Under the pieces are notes generated by a model, which saw only the letters and a list, made by a program, of their open reading frames with translations, was not told the DNA's origin and searched no databases. Below, piece by piece: positions 1 to 7,962 of a stretch of DNA of 64,000 nt; the stretch's first letter is position 1, and the number at the start of each line of letters is the position of its first letter. The DNA comes from Rhodanobacter denitrificans (GTDB lineage: Bacteria > Pseudomonadota > Gammaproteobacteria > Xanthomonadales > Rhodanobacteraceae): assembly GCF_003335105.1 (NCBI RefSeq), contig NZ_QFWQ01000010.1, forward strand, positions 1 through 64,000, written 5' to 3'. A program made the position numbers and the translations under genes.

Positions 1-21
1 GGCAGCAACGATTCCACACAT
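1..21 (-). CDS. glmS: GlmS start (partial, runs off left edge)
   Basis: Only seven codons are in the window. Read on the minus strand from the ATG at 21 they give MCGIVAA. An N-terminal Met-Cys-Gly-Ile-Val is the hallmark of glutamine amidotransferase class II enzymes, where Cys2 becomes the nucleophile. Glucosamine-fructose-6-phosphate aminotransferase (GlmS), which feeds peptidoglycan and LPS synthesis, is the commonest owner of MCGIV. A purine-rich AGGAAG about 9 nt upstream (minus strand) would serve as ribosome binding site. Other class II amidotransferases (AsnB, PurF) are possible; the rest of the gene lies outside the window. Confidence 0.6.
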
Positions 22-176
22 GGCAAAACTTCCTTCTGCTGAATGCGAAATTCGGGCGCTGTCGACGGGCAGCCCTTCCGGGGCGGCCGATCACGTCGAA
101 TTTTCGTGACGCGAGTCTGCTGTCGTGGCAACGCAGCGGTTGGATCAACCGCCTTGCTCATCCTGCGACCCGGTGG

Positions 177-345
177 GTTCATCGAGTCGATGCGGGTAAT
201 CAGGCCGAGCCGTCTGCCGTTGGCCACGATGGCGGCATGCATGCGCCCGAGGCCGGTACGGTAGAGCCTCGGTCGTCCTGCAGGTCGGTCATCATGGCAG
301 CGGAAACCGGCGCCGCGAAAATCCGCTCCAGCGGCATGCGGATGC
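177..345 (-). pseudogene. Degraded CBS-domain remnant
   Basis: On the minus strand one frame reads MPLERIFAAPVSAAMM and then TDLQ (ATG at 337). After an apparent frame change near 270 another frame reads HAAIVANGRRLGLITRIDSMN and ends near 177. The GLITRID-x-x-N ending resembles the end of the second CBS domain of cystathionine beta-synthase-type proteins. The catalytic domain is missing and the two halves are in different frames, so if real it is a relic. The rest of 22-565 shows no convincing gene: open frames on both strands have no recognisable domain or conserved start. It presumably contains the glmS promoter and leader. Confidence 0.35.
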
Positions 346-565
346 ATCATTCCGCCCGACTCGTCGGCGGTGACGGGGAGATCGTGGTCGCCTCGCCGAC
401 AGTCGCGATCCACGCTATAACCCGATGCGTGTATGTGTGGTGATAAACGGTTCTGCTCGATCACCACGGTGTCGCAGCGGGGTTCTGCCGGCCGCTGGGA
501 TACGCCCCGATATGCTTTTCGCCGCATTGGCCGAACGCCATCCTGCGCGTCATTCGGCGTTTCCT

Positions 566-1294
566 TCAGCCGGATGCAAGCCCGCGAAGCTCGACGCCGT
601 CGTTGTCCACACGCAGCACCGAACCGTGCTCATACCAGTCGCCGAGCACGATCCGCTCGGCGGGATCGCCGTCCAGCTCGAATGAATGCACGGCTGGCCG
701 GTGCGTATGTCCGTGGATCAGCCGGGTCACATGCGCCTTGCGCATGGTCTCGGCCACGGTTCCGGCATTGACGTCCATGATGCTTTCCATGGTGCTGCCG
801 GTATGCGCCTTGCTGTCCGCGCGGGCCCGGGCGGCGAAGGCGCGGCGGGCCTCCAGCGGCATCGCCAGGATCTGCGCCTGCCATTCGGGCGTGCGCACCT
901 GCCGGCGCACCGCCTGGTAGGCGAGATCGTCGGTGCACAGCACGTCGCCGTGCATCAGCAGGGTAGGGCGGCCGTGGATGTCGTGCACGGTGCCGTCGTC
1001 GAGCAGGGTCAGGCCGGCGCGTCCGGCGAACGCCGGGCCGAGCAGGAAGTCGCGGTTGCCGGCCATGAAGTACACCGGTACGCCGGCGTCGCGCACGGCG
1101 CGGCTGGCGGCGGCGATGCGCGCGGGCAGTTCGGCATCGTCGTCGTCGCCGATCCATGCCTCGACCAGGTCACCAAGGATGTACAGCGCGTCGGCGCCGC
1201 GGACCTCGGCGCCGGCCAGGTAGCGTTCGAACAGCGCGGTGATCTGCGGGCGGGCGGGGTCCAGGTGCAGGTCGGCGATGAACAGGGTGGCCAT
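566..1294 (-). CDS. lpxH: UDP-2,3-diacylglucosamine diphosphatase LpxH
   Basis: The protein has 242 aa. It is a calcineurin-like metallophosphoesterase that cleaves UDP-2,3-diacylglucosamine to lipid X and UMP, at the inner face of the cytoplasmic membrane in lipid A synthesis. Metal-site motifs appear in family order: DLHLD near residue 8, GDLVEAWIGDD, GNRDFLLG, HGD and HGHTHRP. Length matches the family (about 240 aa). The ATG at 1294 starts directly at MATLFIADLHLD; an upstream in-frame TTG is less likely. The start lies 9 nt after the cyclophilin stop (1303-1305), so the two are probably co-transcribed. Confidence 0.95.
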   Translation of the reverse strand: MATLFIADLHLDPARPQITALFERYLAGAEVRGADALYILGDLVEAWIGDDDDAELPARIAAASRAVRDAGVPVYFMAGNRDFLLGPAFAGRAGLTLLDDGTVHDIHGRPTLLMHGDVLCTDDLAYQAVRRQVRTPEWQAQILAMPLEARRAFAARARADSKAHTGSTMESIMDVNAGTVAETMRKAHVTRLIHGHTHRPAVHSFELDGDPAERIVLGDWYEHGSVLRVDNDGVELRGLASG

Positions 1295-1302
1295 CGCGCC
1301 GG

Positions 1303-2022
1303 TCAACCGTTGCCGGCGTGCTTGCCGGCTTTCCCGCGCGGCTTCGGCGCGACCGGTGCGGCTGCGGCGGGTGCGGGTTTTGCCGGAGCGGCGTTGCTGG
1401 CGGCGGGTGCCGCAGGCTCCTCGCCGACGACGTGGGCGTTCTTGATCAGCACCAGCGGATCCGGCACGTCGGCGGCGAACGGACCGAGCGCCCGTGTGGG
1501 CAGGGCGGCGATCTTGTCGACCACGTCCATGCCCTTGAGCACCCTGCCGAACACGGTATAGCCCCAGGTCAGCCCGCTCTGCGTGCCGGCAAAGTCGAGC
1601 CGGCGGTTGTCGACCAGGTTGAAGAAGAATTGCGCGGTGCCGGAGTTCGGGTCGGCACCGCGGGCGACCGCCACCGTGCCGCGCAGGTTGGACAGGCCGT
1701 TGTCCGCCTCGCTGGGCACTGCCGAGCGGGTGCGCTTGGGCTGCAGGTCGCGGGTGTACAGGCCGCCCTGCACCAGGTAGCCGGGGATGGCCCGATGCAG
1801 CAAGGTACCGTCGTAAAAGCCGTCGCGGACGTACTGCAGGAAGTTGGCCACGCTCTTCGGCGCCTTGTCCGGGTACAGCTCCAGCGTGATGTCGCCCTGC
1901 GAGGTGCTGAGCACGACCTGCGGCGGTGGCGCGGCAGCGGCGCCGGTTGCCGGTTTGGCGGTCTGCGCCGCCAGCGTCGGCGGCAGGATCAGGAGCAGCG
2001 TGGCGAGCAGGAATTTCGACAT
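1303..2022 (-). CDS. Cyclophilin-type peptidyl-prolyl isomerase (exported)
   Basis: The protein has 239 aa. An N-terminal hydrophobic segment (MSKFLLATLLLILPPTLAAQ) looks like a cleavable signal peptide, so the enzyme should act in the periplasm on proline isomerisation during folding. The cyclophilin core spans about residues 35-195, with LHRAIPGYLVQGG around the catalytic Arg, GTAQFFFNL and TWGYTVFGRV. A tail of about 40 residues rich in Ala, Pro and Lys follows, perhaps a wall- or membrane-contacting extension. It resembles PpiA but has the extra tail. ATG at 2022 was chosen because it begins the signal peptide. It precedes lpxH with 8 nt between stop and start. Confidence 0.92.
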   Translation of the reverse strand: MSKFLLATLLLILPPTLAAQTAKPATGAAAAPPPQVVLSTSQGDITLELYPDKAPKSVANFLQYVRDGFYDGTLLHRAIPGYLVQGGLYTRDLQPKRTRSAVPSEADNGLSNLRGTVAVARGADPNSGTAQFFFNLVDNRRLDFAGTQSGLTWGYTVFGRVLKGMDVVDKIAALPTRALGPFAADVPDPLVLIKNAHVVGEEPAAPAASNAAPAKPAPAAAAPVAPKPRGKAGKHAGNG

Positions 2023-2091
2023 GGCATCAAAAGACAAGGTCTGGGCGTCCGGGCATGATACGCGGCTGCGACGGAAGCTGGGCCGTCATGG

Positions 2092-3609
2092 TCAGTTGCT
2101 GGAGATGTCCAGCTTCACGCCCAGTTCGCTCATCGGTGACTGTTCCTGCTGCAGGTCGGCCTCGCTCAGCGGATGCTGTTCGAACCAGGTCAGCGGCAGG
2201 GTCAGGCGCAGCGACTTGCTGGTGGCGGCGAGCTTCATCTGCGGCAGCGACTCGGCCCGGCGCGCGCGGCGGAACAGCACGGCCAGGCGCAGCAATGCGG
2301 TGGTGTAGCGGGCGAGCTGGCGGTAGCGTTGCGGCAGTGCGGCCAATACCGCCTTGTCCGGTTTGCGCCGGTGCATCTCGACCACCGCCGCCAGCAGCTG
2401 CTGTTCCTGCCGCGAGAAGCCGGCCAGGTCGGCGTGACGCAGGATGTAGGCACCGTGGTGATGGTGCTGGCTGTGGGCGATGGCCAGGCCGATCTCATGT
2501 ACGCGCGAAGCCCACGACAGCCATTCGCGGGCGTCGGCATCCAGTTTCCAGGCGCGGGCAACCTGGTCGAACAGCATCAGCGCGGTGGCCTCCACCCGCC
2601 GCGCCTGGGCGCGGTCGACGCCGTAGCGGTTGGCCAGGGCGTCGATGCTGGCGGTGCGCGGGTCGCTGCCGCCGGCGCGGCCGAGCAGGTCCCACAGCAG
2701 GCCTTCGCGCATCGAGCTTTCGCACACGCGCAGCCGCTCGATGCCGAGCGCGGCGAACGCCGCCTCGAAGATCACCACGCCGCCGGCAAGCACCGGCGCA
2801 CGCTCCTCGACCAGGCCGGGCAGCTTGAGCGTGCCGATCTGGCCGTGGCCGATCAGCACGTCGCGCAGCGCGGCGAGCGATGCCGGGGTGATCCCGTCGT
2901 CGGAGAACTTCATCGCCTGCACCACCGCGCCGATCGACTTGGCGGTGCCGGACGAGCCGTAGGCGTCCTGCCAGCCCGACTCGCGGTAGTCCTCGGCGAA
3001 CTGCTGCAGCAGCACGCCGATCTCGCCGAGCGCGCGTTGCCAGCGCTTGCGGTTGATCTTGCCGCCGGGGAAGAAGCGCATGGTCGAGGCGATGCAGCCG
3101 GCCTGCACGCTCTCGGTGTGCAGCGGCGCCAGCCCGCGGCCGATGATGAACTCGGTGCTGCCGCCGCCGACGTCGATGACCAGCCGCGGTTCGCGCGTGG
3201 CGGGCAGGTCGTGCGCCGCGCCGAGGAAGATCAGGCGGCCTTCCTCGCGGCCGGAGACCACCTCGATCGGGTGGCCGAGGGCCGCCTCGGCGGCGGTCAG
3301 GAAGGTTTGCGGCGAGGCCAGCCGGCGCACCGTGTTGGTCGCCACCGCACGCACCCGCATCGACGGCAGGCCGGCGATGCGCTGGCCGAAACGGGCCAGG
3401 CAGGCCAGCGCGCGGGCGCGCCGCTCGGCGTCCAGGGTGCCGTCGGCGCGCAGGCCGGCGGCCATCCGCACGGTGTCGCGCAGGCGGTCGATCACCCGCG
3501 GCTCGCCGTGCTCCATGCGGGCCACCACCAGGTGGAAGCTGTTCGAGCCCATGTCCACCGCGGCGAGCAGTTCGCCGTCGCGGATCGGTGTCTGTTCGGC
3601 TGGACTCAC
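2092..3609 (-). CDS. ppx: Exopolyphosphatase Ppx
   Basis: The protein has about 505 aa from the GTG at 3609 (a second GTG at 3654 is possible). Ppx/GppA family enzymes remove terminal phosphates from polyphosphate and related proteins hydrolyse pppGpp. The ASKHA fold shows as AAVDMGSNSFHLVVAR near residue 18 and VIDVGGGSTEFIIG near residue 140, with the GREEGRLIFLG catalytic segment between. The C-terminal third has HD-like helical character, as expected for full-length Ppx. Upstream on the same strand is ppk1 (82 nt), so synthesis and breakdown of polyphosphate are paired. Length favours Ppx over GppA but does not prove it. Confidence 0.92.
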   Translation of the reverse strand: MSPAEQTPIRDGELLAAVDMGSNSFHLVVARMEHGEPRVIDRLRDTVRMAAGLRADGTLDAERRARALACLARFGQRIAGLPSMRVRAVATNTVRRLASPQTFLTAAEAALGHPIEVVSGREEGRLIFLGAAHDLPATREPRLVIDVGGGSTEFIIGRGLAPLHTESVQAGCIASTMRFFPGGKINRKRWQRALGEIGVLLQQFAEDYRESGWQDAYGSSGTAKSIGAVVQAMKFSDDGITPASLAALRDVLIGHGQIGTLKLPGLVEERAPVLAGGVVIFEAAFAALGIERLRVCESSMREGLLWDLLGRAGGSDPRTASIDALANRYGVDRAQARRVEATALMLFDQVARAWKLDADAREWLSWASRVHEIGLAIAHSQHHHHGAYILRHADLAGFSRQEQQLLAAVVEMHRRKPDKAVLAALPQRYRQLARYTTALLRLAVLFRRARRAESLPQMKLAATSKSLRLTLPLTWFEQHPLSEADLQQEQSPMSELGVKLDISSN

Positions 3610-3690
3610 GCCCGGGCTCCCGCATCGGCCAGGCGCGGATTCTCGCACGGGCACGTGCCATGGGCGAAATGGTGCGTCATGCGGTGCAGC

Positions 3691-5784
3691 TCATTTGCAG
3701 TAGAGCTCGATCAGGCCCTGCTGCGCGCTGTAGGGCGGGTCATCGCCGGGTTCGGCGCGGGTGTAGCGGCCGTCGTCGCCGAGCAGCCACGCCTGGGTGT
3801 TGTCGGCCAGGCTGTTGGCCAGGGTTTCCTCGAACACGCGCGCGGCCAGTTCGGGGTCGAGGATCGGGAATGCCACCTCGATCCGCCGCCGCAGGTTGCG
3901 TTCCATCCAGTCCGCGCTGGCGCAGTAGATTTCCGCCTCGCCGTCGTTGGCGAACCAGTACACCCGGCTGTGCTCGAGGAAGCGGCCCACGATCGAGCGC
4001 ACGCGGATGCGCTCGGAAATGCCCTGCAGGCATGGGCGCAGGGTGCACGCGCCGCGCACGATCAGGTCGATCTCCACACCTGCCTGCGAGGCGCGGTACA
4101 GCGCCTCGATCACGCGCGCGTCGTTCAGCGCGTTGAGCTTGGCGACGATGCGGGCGGGGCGGCCGGCCTCGGCGTGTGCGGTCTCGCGCTCGATCTTCGC
4201 CAGCACGCTGGGGTAGAGCGTGAACGGCGAATGCAGCAGCCGCTTCAGTTCGATGATCGGACCCAGCCCGGAAAGCTGCTGGAATACCTTGTGCAGGTCC
4301 TCGCCGATCTCCGGGTTCGCCGTCATCAGCCCGATGTCGGTGTACATCCGGCTGTTGGCCTGGTGGTAGTTGCCGGTGGACAGGTGCACGTAGCGGCGAA
4401 GCGTGTCGCCCTCGCGGCGCACGATCAGCATCATCTTGGCGTGGGTCTTGTAGCCGACCACGCCGTACACCACCTGCACGCCCGCCTCCTGCAGGCGCGT
4501 GGCGAGGCGGATGTTGGCCTCCTCGTCGAAACGCGCGCGCAGCTCGATCACCACGGTGACGTCCTTGCCGTTGCGTGCGGCCTCCACCAGCAGGTCGACC
4601 AGCGGGGTGTCCTCGCCGGCGCGGTACAGGGTCTGCTTGATCGCCAGCACCTGCGGGTCGGCGGCGGCCTGGCGCAGCAGGTCGATCACCGCGGCGAAGC
4701 TCTGGTACGGGTGGTGCAGCAGCACGTCGTGCTGGCCGATCAGCTCGAACTTGTTGCGGCCGCTCTCGAGTGCCGCCGGCAGCTGCGGGTTGAAGCGGGG
4801 GAATTTCAGCTCCGGCCGGTCCAGCCAGTCGTAGATCAATCCGGCGCGGATGATGTTGACCGGGCCGTCGCAGCGGTACACGTCGGTCTCTTCCAGCTGG
4901 AAGTTCTCGATCAGCATCGCGGTGATCGCCTTCGGGCAATCGTTGGCGATCTCCAGACGCACCGGCCGCGCATAGCCGCGGCCGACCAGCTCCTCGCTGA
5001 GCGCGAGGGCGAGGTTCTCCACCTCGGCCTCCTCGACGATCAGCTCGCTGTTGCGGGTGACCCGGAACTGGTATGCGCCGACCACCTTGAGGCCGGGGAA
5101 CATCAGGTCGGCGAACGCCTGCAGCAGCTCGGCGAGGAACACGAAATGGTCGCCGGGTCCGCTGACCTCGGCCGGCACACGGATGATCCGCGGCAGCGAG
5201 CGCGGCGCGCGCACCAGCGCCATGTGGCCCTCGTGGCCGAACGCGTCACGGCCTTTCAGCACCACGGCGATGTTCAGCGTCTTGTTGAGGATGCGCGGGA
5301 ACGGGTGCGCCGGGTCCAGCCCCAGCGGCGACAGCACCGGCAGCACCTCGTGCTCGAAGTAGCCGTGCAGCCAGCGGCGCTGGCGGGGACTCCATTGCTT
5401 GCGGGTGAGGATGTGGATCTGCTCGGCGTCCAGCTGCGGGGCGAGCTGCTCCTGCCATGCCGTGTACTGTTCGCTGACCAGGTCCAGCACGCGGCTGCGG
5501 ATGCGCGCCAGCAGCTCGCCCGAAGCCAGCCCGTCCGGTCCCGGTGCGGCCGAGCCGTAGGCGTGGTGGCGCTTGAGCGTCGCCACCCGCACCTCGAAGA
5601 ATTCGTCGAGGTTGTTCGCCACGATGCTCAGGTAGCGCAGCCGCTCCAGCAACGGCACGGAGTCGTCGCGCGCCATCGCCAGCACGCGGAAATTGAACTC
5701 CAGGGCAGCCAGCTCGCGGCTGAGGTACAGCCCGGGCGCGGTCAGGTCGGTGGCATCGGGCGGGACGGGGGCGGGCGGGCGCAT
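3691..5784 (-). CDS. ppk1: Polyphosphate kinase Ppk1
   Basis: The protein has 697 aa, the usual length. It reversibly transfers the ATP gamma-phosphate onto polyphosphate. The N-terminal helical domain begins YLSRELAALEFNFRVL. The phospholipase-D-like C-terminal domains include RARFDEEANIRLA, the autophosphorylated-His segment YVHLSTGNYHQ, and the second catalytic part with WFANDGEAEIYCASADWMERNL. ATG at 5784 fits the family start. It sits between phoR and ppx, and the block suggests control by phosphate supply; PhoB binding was not seen directly. Confidence 0.96.
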   Translation of the reverse strand: MRPPAPVPPDATDLTAPGLYLSRELAALEFNFRVLAMARDDSVPLLERLRYLSIVANNLDEFFEVRVATLKRHHAYGSAAPGPDGLASGELLARIRSRVLDLVSEQYTAWQEQLAPQLDAEQIHILTRKQWSPRQRRWLHGYFEHEVLPVLSPLGLDPAHPFPRILNKTLNIAVVLKGRDAFGHEGHMALVRAPRSLPRIIRVPAEVSGPGDHFVFLAELLQAFADLMFPGLKVVGAYQFRVTRNSELIVEEAEVENLALALSEELVGRGYARPVRLEIANDCPKAITAMLIENFQLEETDVYRCDGPVNIIRAGLIYDWLDRPELKFPRFNPQLPAALESGRNKFELIGQHDVLLHHPYQSFAAVIDLLRQAAADPQVLAIKQTLYRAGEDTPLVDLLVEAARNGKDVTVVIELRARFDEEANIRLATRLQEAGVQVVYGVVGYKTHAKMMLIVRREGDTLRRYVHLSTGNYHQANSRMYTDIGLMTANPEIGEDLHKVFQQLSGLGPIIELKRLLHSPFTLYPSVLAKIERETAHAEAGRPARIVAKLNALNDARVIEALYRASQAGVEIDLIVRGACTLRPCLQGISERIRVRSIVGRFLEHSRVYWFANDGEAEIYCASADWMERNLRRRIEVAFPILDPELAARVFEETLANSLADNTQAWLLGDDGRYTRAEPGDDPPYSAQQGLIELYCK

Positions 5785-5838
5785 GCCTCATTCTGGCGCA
5801 TGGCGAGGGCCAAATGCATGCGTCGCCGCCGCAAGCCT

Positions 5839-7107
5839 TCAGGTTTCGTCGTTGTTGCCGGGGGGGAGAAGGCGCGCCATGCCGAAATGGCAGGAGAAGG
5901 TGGAGCCCACTCCCGGGGCGCTCTGGATTTGCAGCTGGGCCTGGTGCAGGTTCAGCACGTGCTTGACGATCGACAGGCCCAGTCCGGTGCCGCCGGTATC
6001 GCGCGAGCGGCTGGAGGAAACCCGATAGAAGCGCTCGGTGAGGCGGGCCAGGTGCGAGGCCGGGATGCCGAAGCCGGTGTCGCTGACCGAGTACACCGCG
6101 CCGGCGGGTTCGCGCTGCCAGCGGATGGTGATGCTGCCGCCCGCAGGGGTGTAGCGCACCGCGTTGCTGGCCAGGTTCGACAGCGCGCTGTGCAGATCTT
6201 TCGGCGAGCCGAGCAGGTCGACCCCGGCGGAGGATTCCAGCACGATGCGATGGCGGCCCTGGCTGAGCGCCTCGGCCTCCTTGCGCACGGTCGCCAGCAG
6301 GGCTTCCATCGGCACCCGCTCGTCGACGACCTCGTGCTGGGTCTCCAGCCGCGACAGGGTCAGCAGATCCTCGACGATCTGGCCCATCCGCTTCGACTGC
6401 GCGCGCATCTCGCCCAGCACCGGGGCCAGCTCGGGCACGTCTTCGGGGTCGAGCAGTTCCAGGTAGCCGTGGATCACCGTCAACGGCGTGCGCAATTCGT
6501 GCGACACGTTGGAGACAAAATCGCGGCGGGTCTGTTCGAGCCGGTTCAGGTGGCTGACGTCGTGCGCCAGCAGCAGTTGCTCATGGTCGCCGAGCGGCAG
6601 CAGGCTGAGGTTGATCTGGCTGTTCGCCTGCCCCGGCGCGCTGGCGTCGTTGAGCGGCTCGCGCGCTCCGTCGCGCAGCCAGTCGGCGAGTTCGGAGCCG
6701 GCCAGCCGCTGCGACAGGGATACCCCGCGGTCCTGCGGCCGGCGCAGCCCGAGCAGGTTCTCGGCAGCATGGTTGAACCAGCGGATCTGCTGCTGTTCGT
6801 CGAGCAGCACCACGGCGTCGGGCAACTTGCTTACGGCGTTGCGCAGGTCGCGCAGATTCGAGGCGAGGCGGCGGGATCGCGTCATGAAGCGGTCATGCTG
6901 GAGGGAGGTGGCGGTCGCGGATGCATCCATCATGATCTGGTCTTGATGACGGATCCGCGTCAGCAGCAAGACGACTTCGGCGATGGCGACCAGGGCGATG
7001 CCGGCCGCCGGGTGACCGCCGGCCAGCCAGCCCAGCAGCGCACCGCCGCCCAGGCCGGCAGCCAGCGTGGCGGGCAGTTTCCAGGGAGGCGTGGCGGACG
7101 GGCTCAT
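5839..7107 (-). CDS. phoR: Phosphate regulon sensor kinase PhoR
   Basis: The protein has about 422 aa from ATG 7107 (ATG 7143 would add 12 residues). Two closely spaced hydrophobic segments near the N-terminus (LPATLAAGLGGGALLGWLA and IALVAIAEVVLLL) anchor it in the inner membrane without a large periplasmic loop, as in PhoR. A PAS-like segment follows (LPDAVVLLDEQQQIRWFNHA). The HisKA box is VSHELRTPLTV with the phosphorylated His. ATPase motifs are NLASNAVRYTPAGG, DTGFGIP and GGTGLGLSIVKHVL. It lies downstream of phoB on the same strand with a 76-nt gap. Confidence 0.93.
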   Translation of the reverse strand: MSPSATPPWKLPATLAAGLGGGALLGWLAGGHPAAGIALVAIAEVVLLLTRIRHQDQIMMDASATATSLQHDRFMTRSRRLASNLRDLRNAVSKLPDAVVLLDEQQQIRWFNHAAENLLGLRRPQDRGVSLSQRLAGSELADWLRDGAREPLNDASAPGQANSQINLSLLPLGDHEQLLLAHDVSHLNRLEQTRRDFVSNVSHELRTPLTVIHGYLELLDPEDVPELAPVLGEMRAQSKRMGQIVEDLLTLSRLETQHEVVDERVPMEALLATVRKEAEALSQGRHRIVLESSAGVDLLGSPKDLHSALSNLASNAVRYTPAGGSITIRWQREPAGAVYSVSDTGFGIPASHLARLTERFYRVSSSRSRDTGGTGLGLSIVKHVLNLHQAQLQIQSAPGVGSTFSCHFGMARLLPPGNNDET

Positions 7108-7183
7108 GCGGCGCGGAGGCTCGGGGCGGCGGGGGCCCAGCATCGGCAAAAGGCGCCGCCGCCGCAAGCCGGCTCGCGCCGGC

Positions 7184-7873
7184 TCAAATGCTGGTCGAGA
7201 AACGGTAGCCGGTACCGCGCACGGTCTGCACCAGCTCGTCCAGCTTCCACGGCTCCAGCGTCTTGCGCAGGCGGCGGATGTGCACGTCGACGGTGCGCTC
7301 CTCCACGTACACGCTGCCGCCCCAGACGTGGTCGAGCAGCTGCGTGCGCGAGTAGACGCGCTCGGGATGGGTCATGAAGAAGTACAGCAGGCGGTATTCG
7401 GTGGGACCGATCGGCACCGGCTCGTCGCCGGCGAAGACCCGGTGCGCCGGACCGTCGATGCGCAGGCCGCCGAGTTCGACCACGCCGGAGCCGTCGTCGC
7501 CCTGGCTGCGCCGCAGCACGGCCTTGATCCGGGCGACCAGTTCGCGGGTGGAGAACGGCTTGACCACGTAGTCGTCGACACCGGCCTCGAGGCCGTTGAC
7601 GCGGTCCATCTCCTCGCCGCGCGCGGTGAGCATGATGATCGGGACCTCGCGGCTGAGCTCCTCCTTGCGCAGGCGCCGTGCCAGCTCCAGTCCGCTGGTG
7701 CCGGGCAGCATCCAGTCGAGCAGGATCAGGTCTGGGACCTGTTCGGCGATCGCCATCTGGGCGGCGCGCGAGTCGGCCGCCTGCATCGCGTCCATGCCGG
7801 CCTTGCGCAGGGCAAAGGCGATCATTTCGCGGATCGAGGTCTCGTCTTCGACGATCAGGATGCGTTTGTGCAC
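7184..7873 (-). CDS. phoB: Phosphate regulon response regulator PhoB
   Basis: The protein has 229 aa. The receiver domain (about 1-120) has the acidic pair in VEDE, phosphoacceptor Asp in [10 protein letters not shown], conserved Thr in IMLTARGEE and Lys in [10 protein letters not shown]. The OmpR-type winged helix (about 130-226) ends with [20 protein letters not shown] and VRGTGYRFS. It activates genes for phosphate uptake under starvation once phosphorylated by PhoR. The start is GTG at 7873. It is the first gene of phoB-phoR, and the 89 bp between it and the protease stop at 7963 should hold the promoter. Confidence 0.95.
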   Translation of the reverse strand: MHKRILIVEDETSIREMIAFALRKAGMDAMQAADSRAAQMAIAEQVPDLILLDWMLPGTSGLELARRLRKEELSREVPIIMLTARGEEMDRVNGLEAGVDDYVVKPFSTRELVARIKAVLRRSQGDDGSGVVELGGLRIDGPAHRVFAGDEPVPIGPTEYRLLYFFMTHPERVYSRTQLLDHVWGGSVYVEERTVDVHIRRLRKTLEPWKLDELVQTVRGTGYRFSTSI

Positions 7874-7962
7874 GCCGGGGTCCGCAGTGTCTTGTGACCG
7901 TGATATTGCAATGGATGAATGTTACGTGTCGATGACATGGGGCCGGCTCGAAGGGATCCGGG

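Noticed and set aside
43-685. Several short open frames on the plus strand near the left edge
   Set aside because: Arg/Ser/Ala-rich with no domain; they overlap each other or lpxH.
2173-7377. Very long plus-strand open frame (1734 codons) across ppx, ppk1, phoR
   Set aside because: It is antisense to four clear genes, Ala/Arg/His/Gln-rich with no domain; a by-product of high GC at third codon positions.
7915-7937. Possible Pho box upstream of phoB (TGTCAT-like on the minus strand)
   Set aside because: Only one half resembles the consensus; the second half does not fit.
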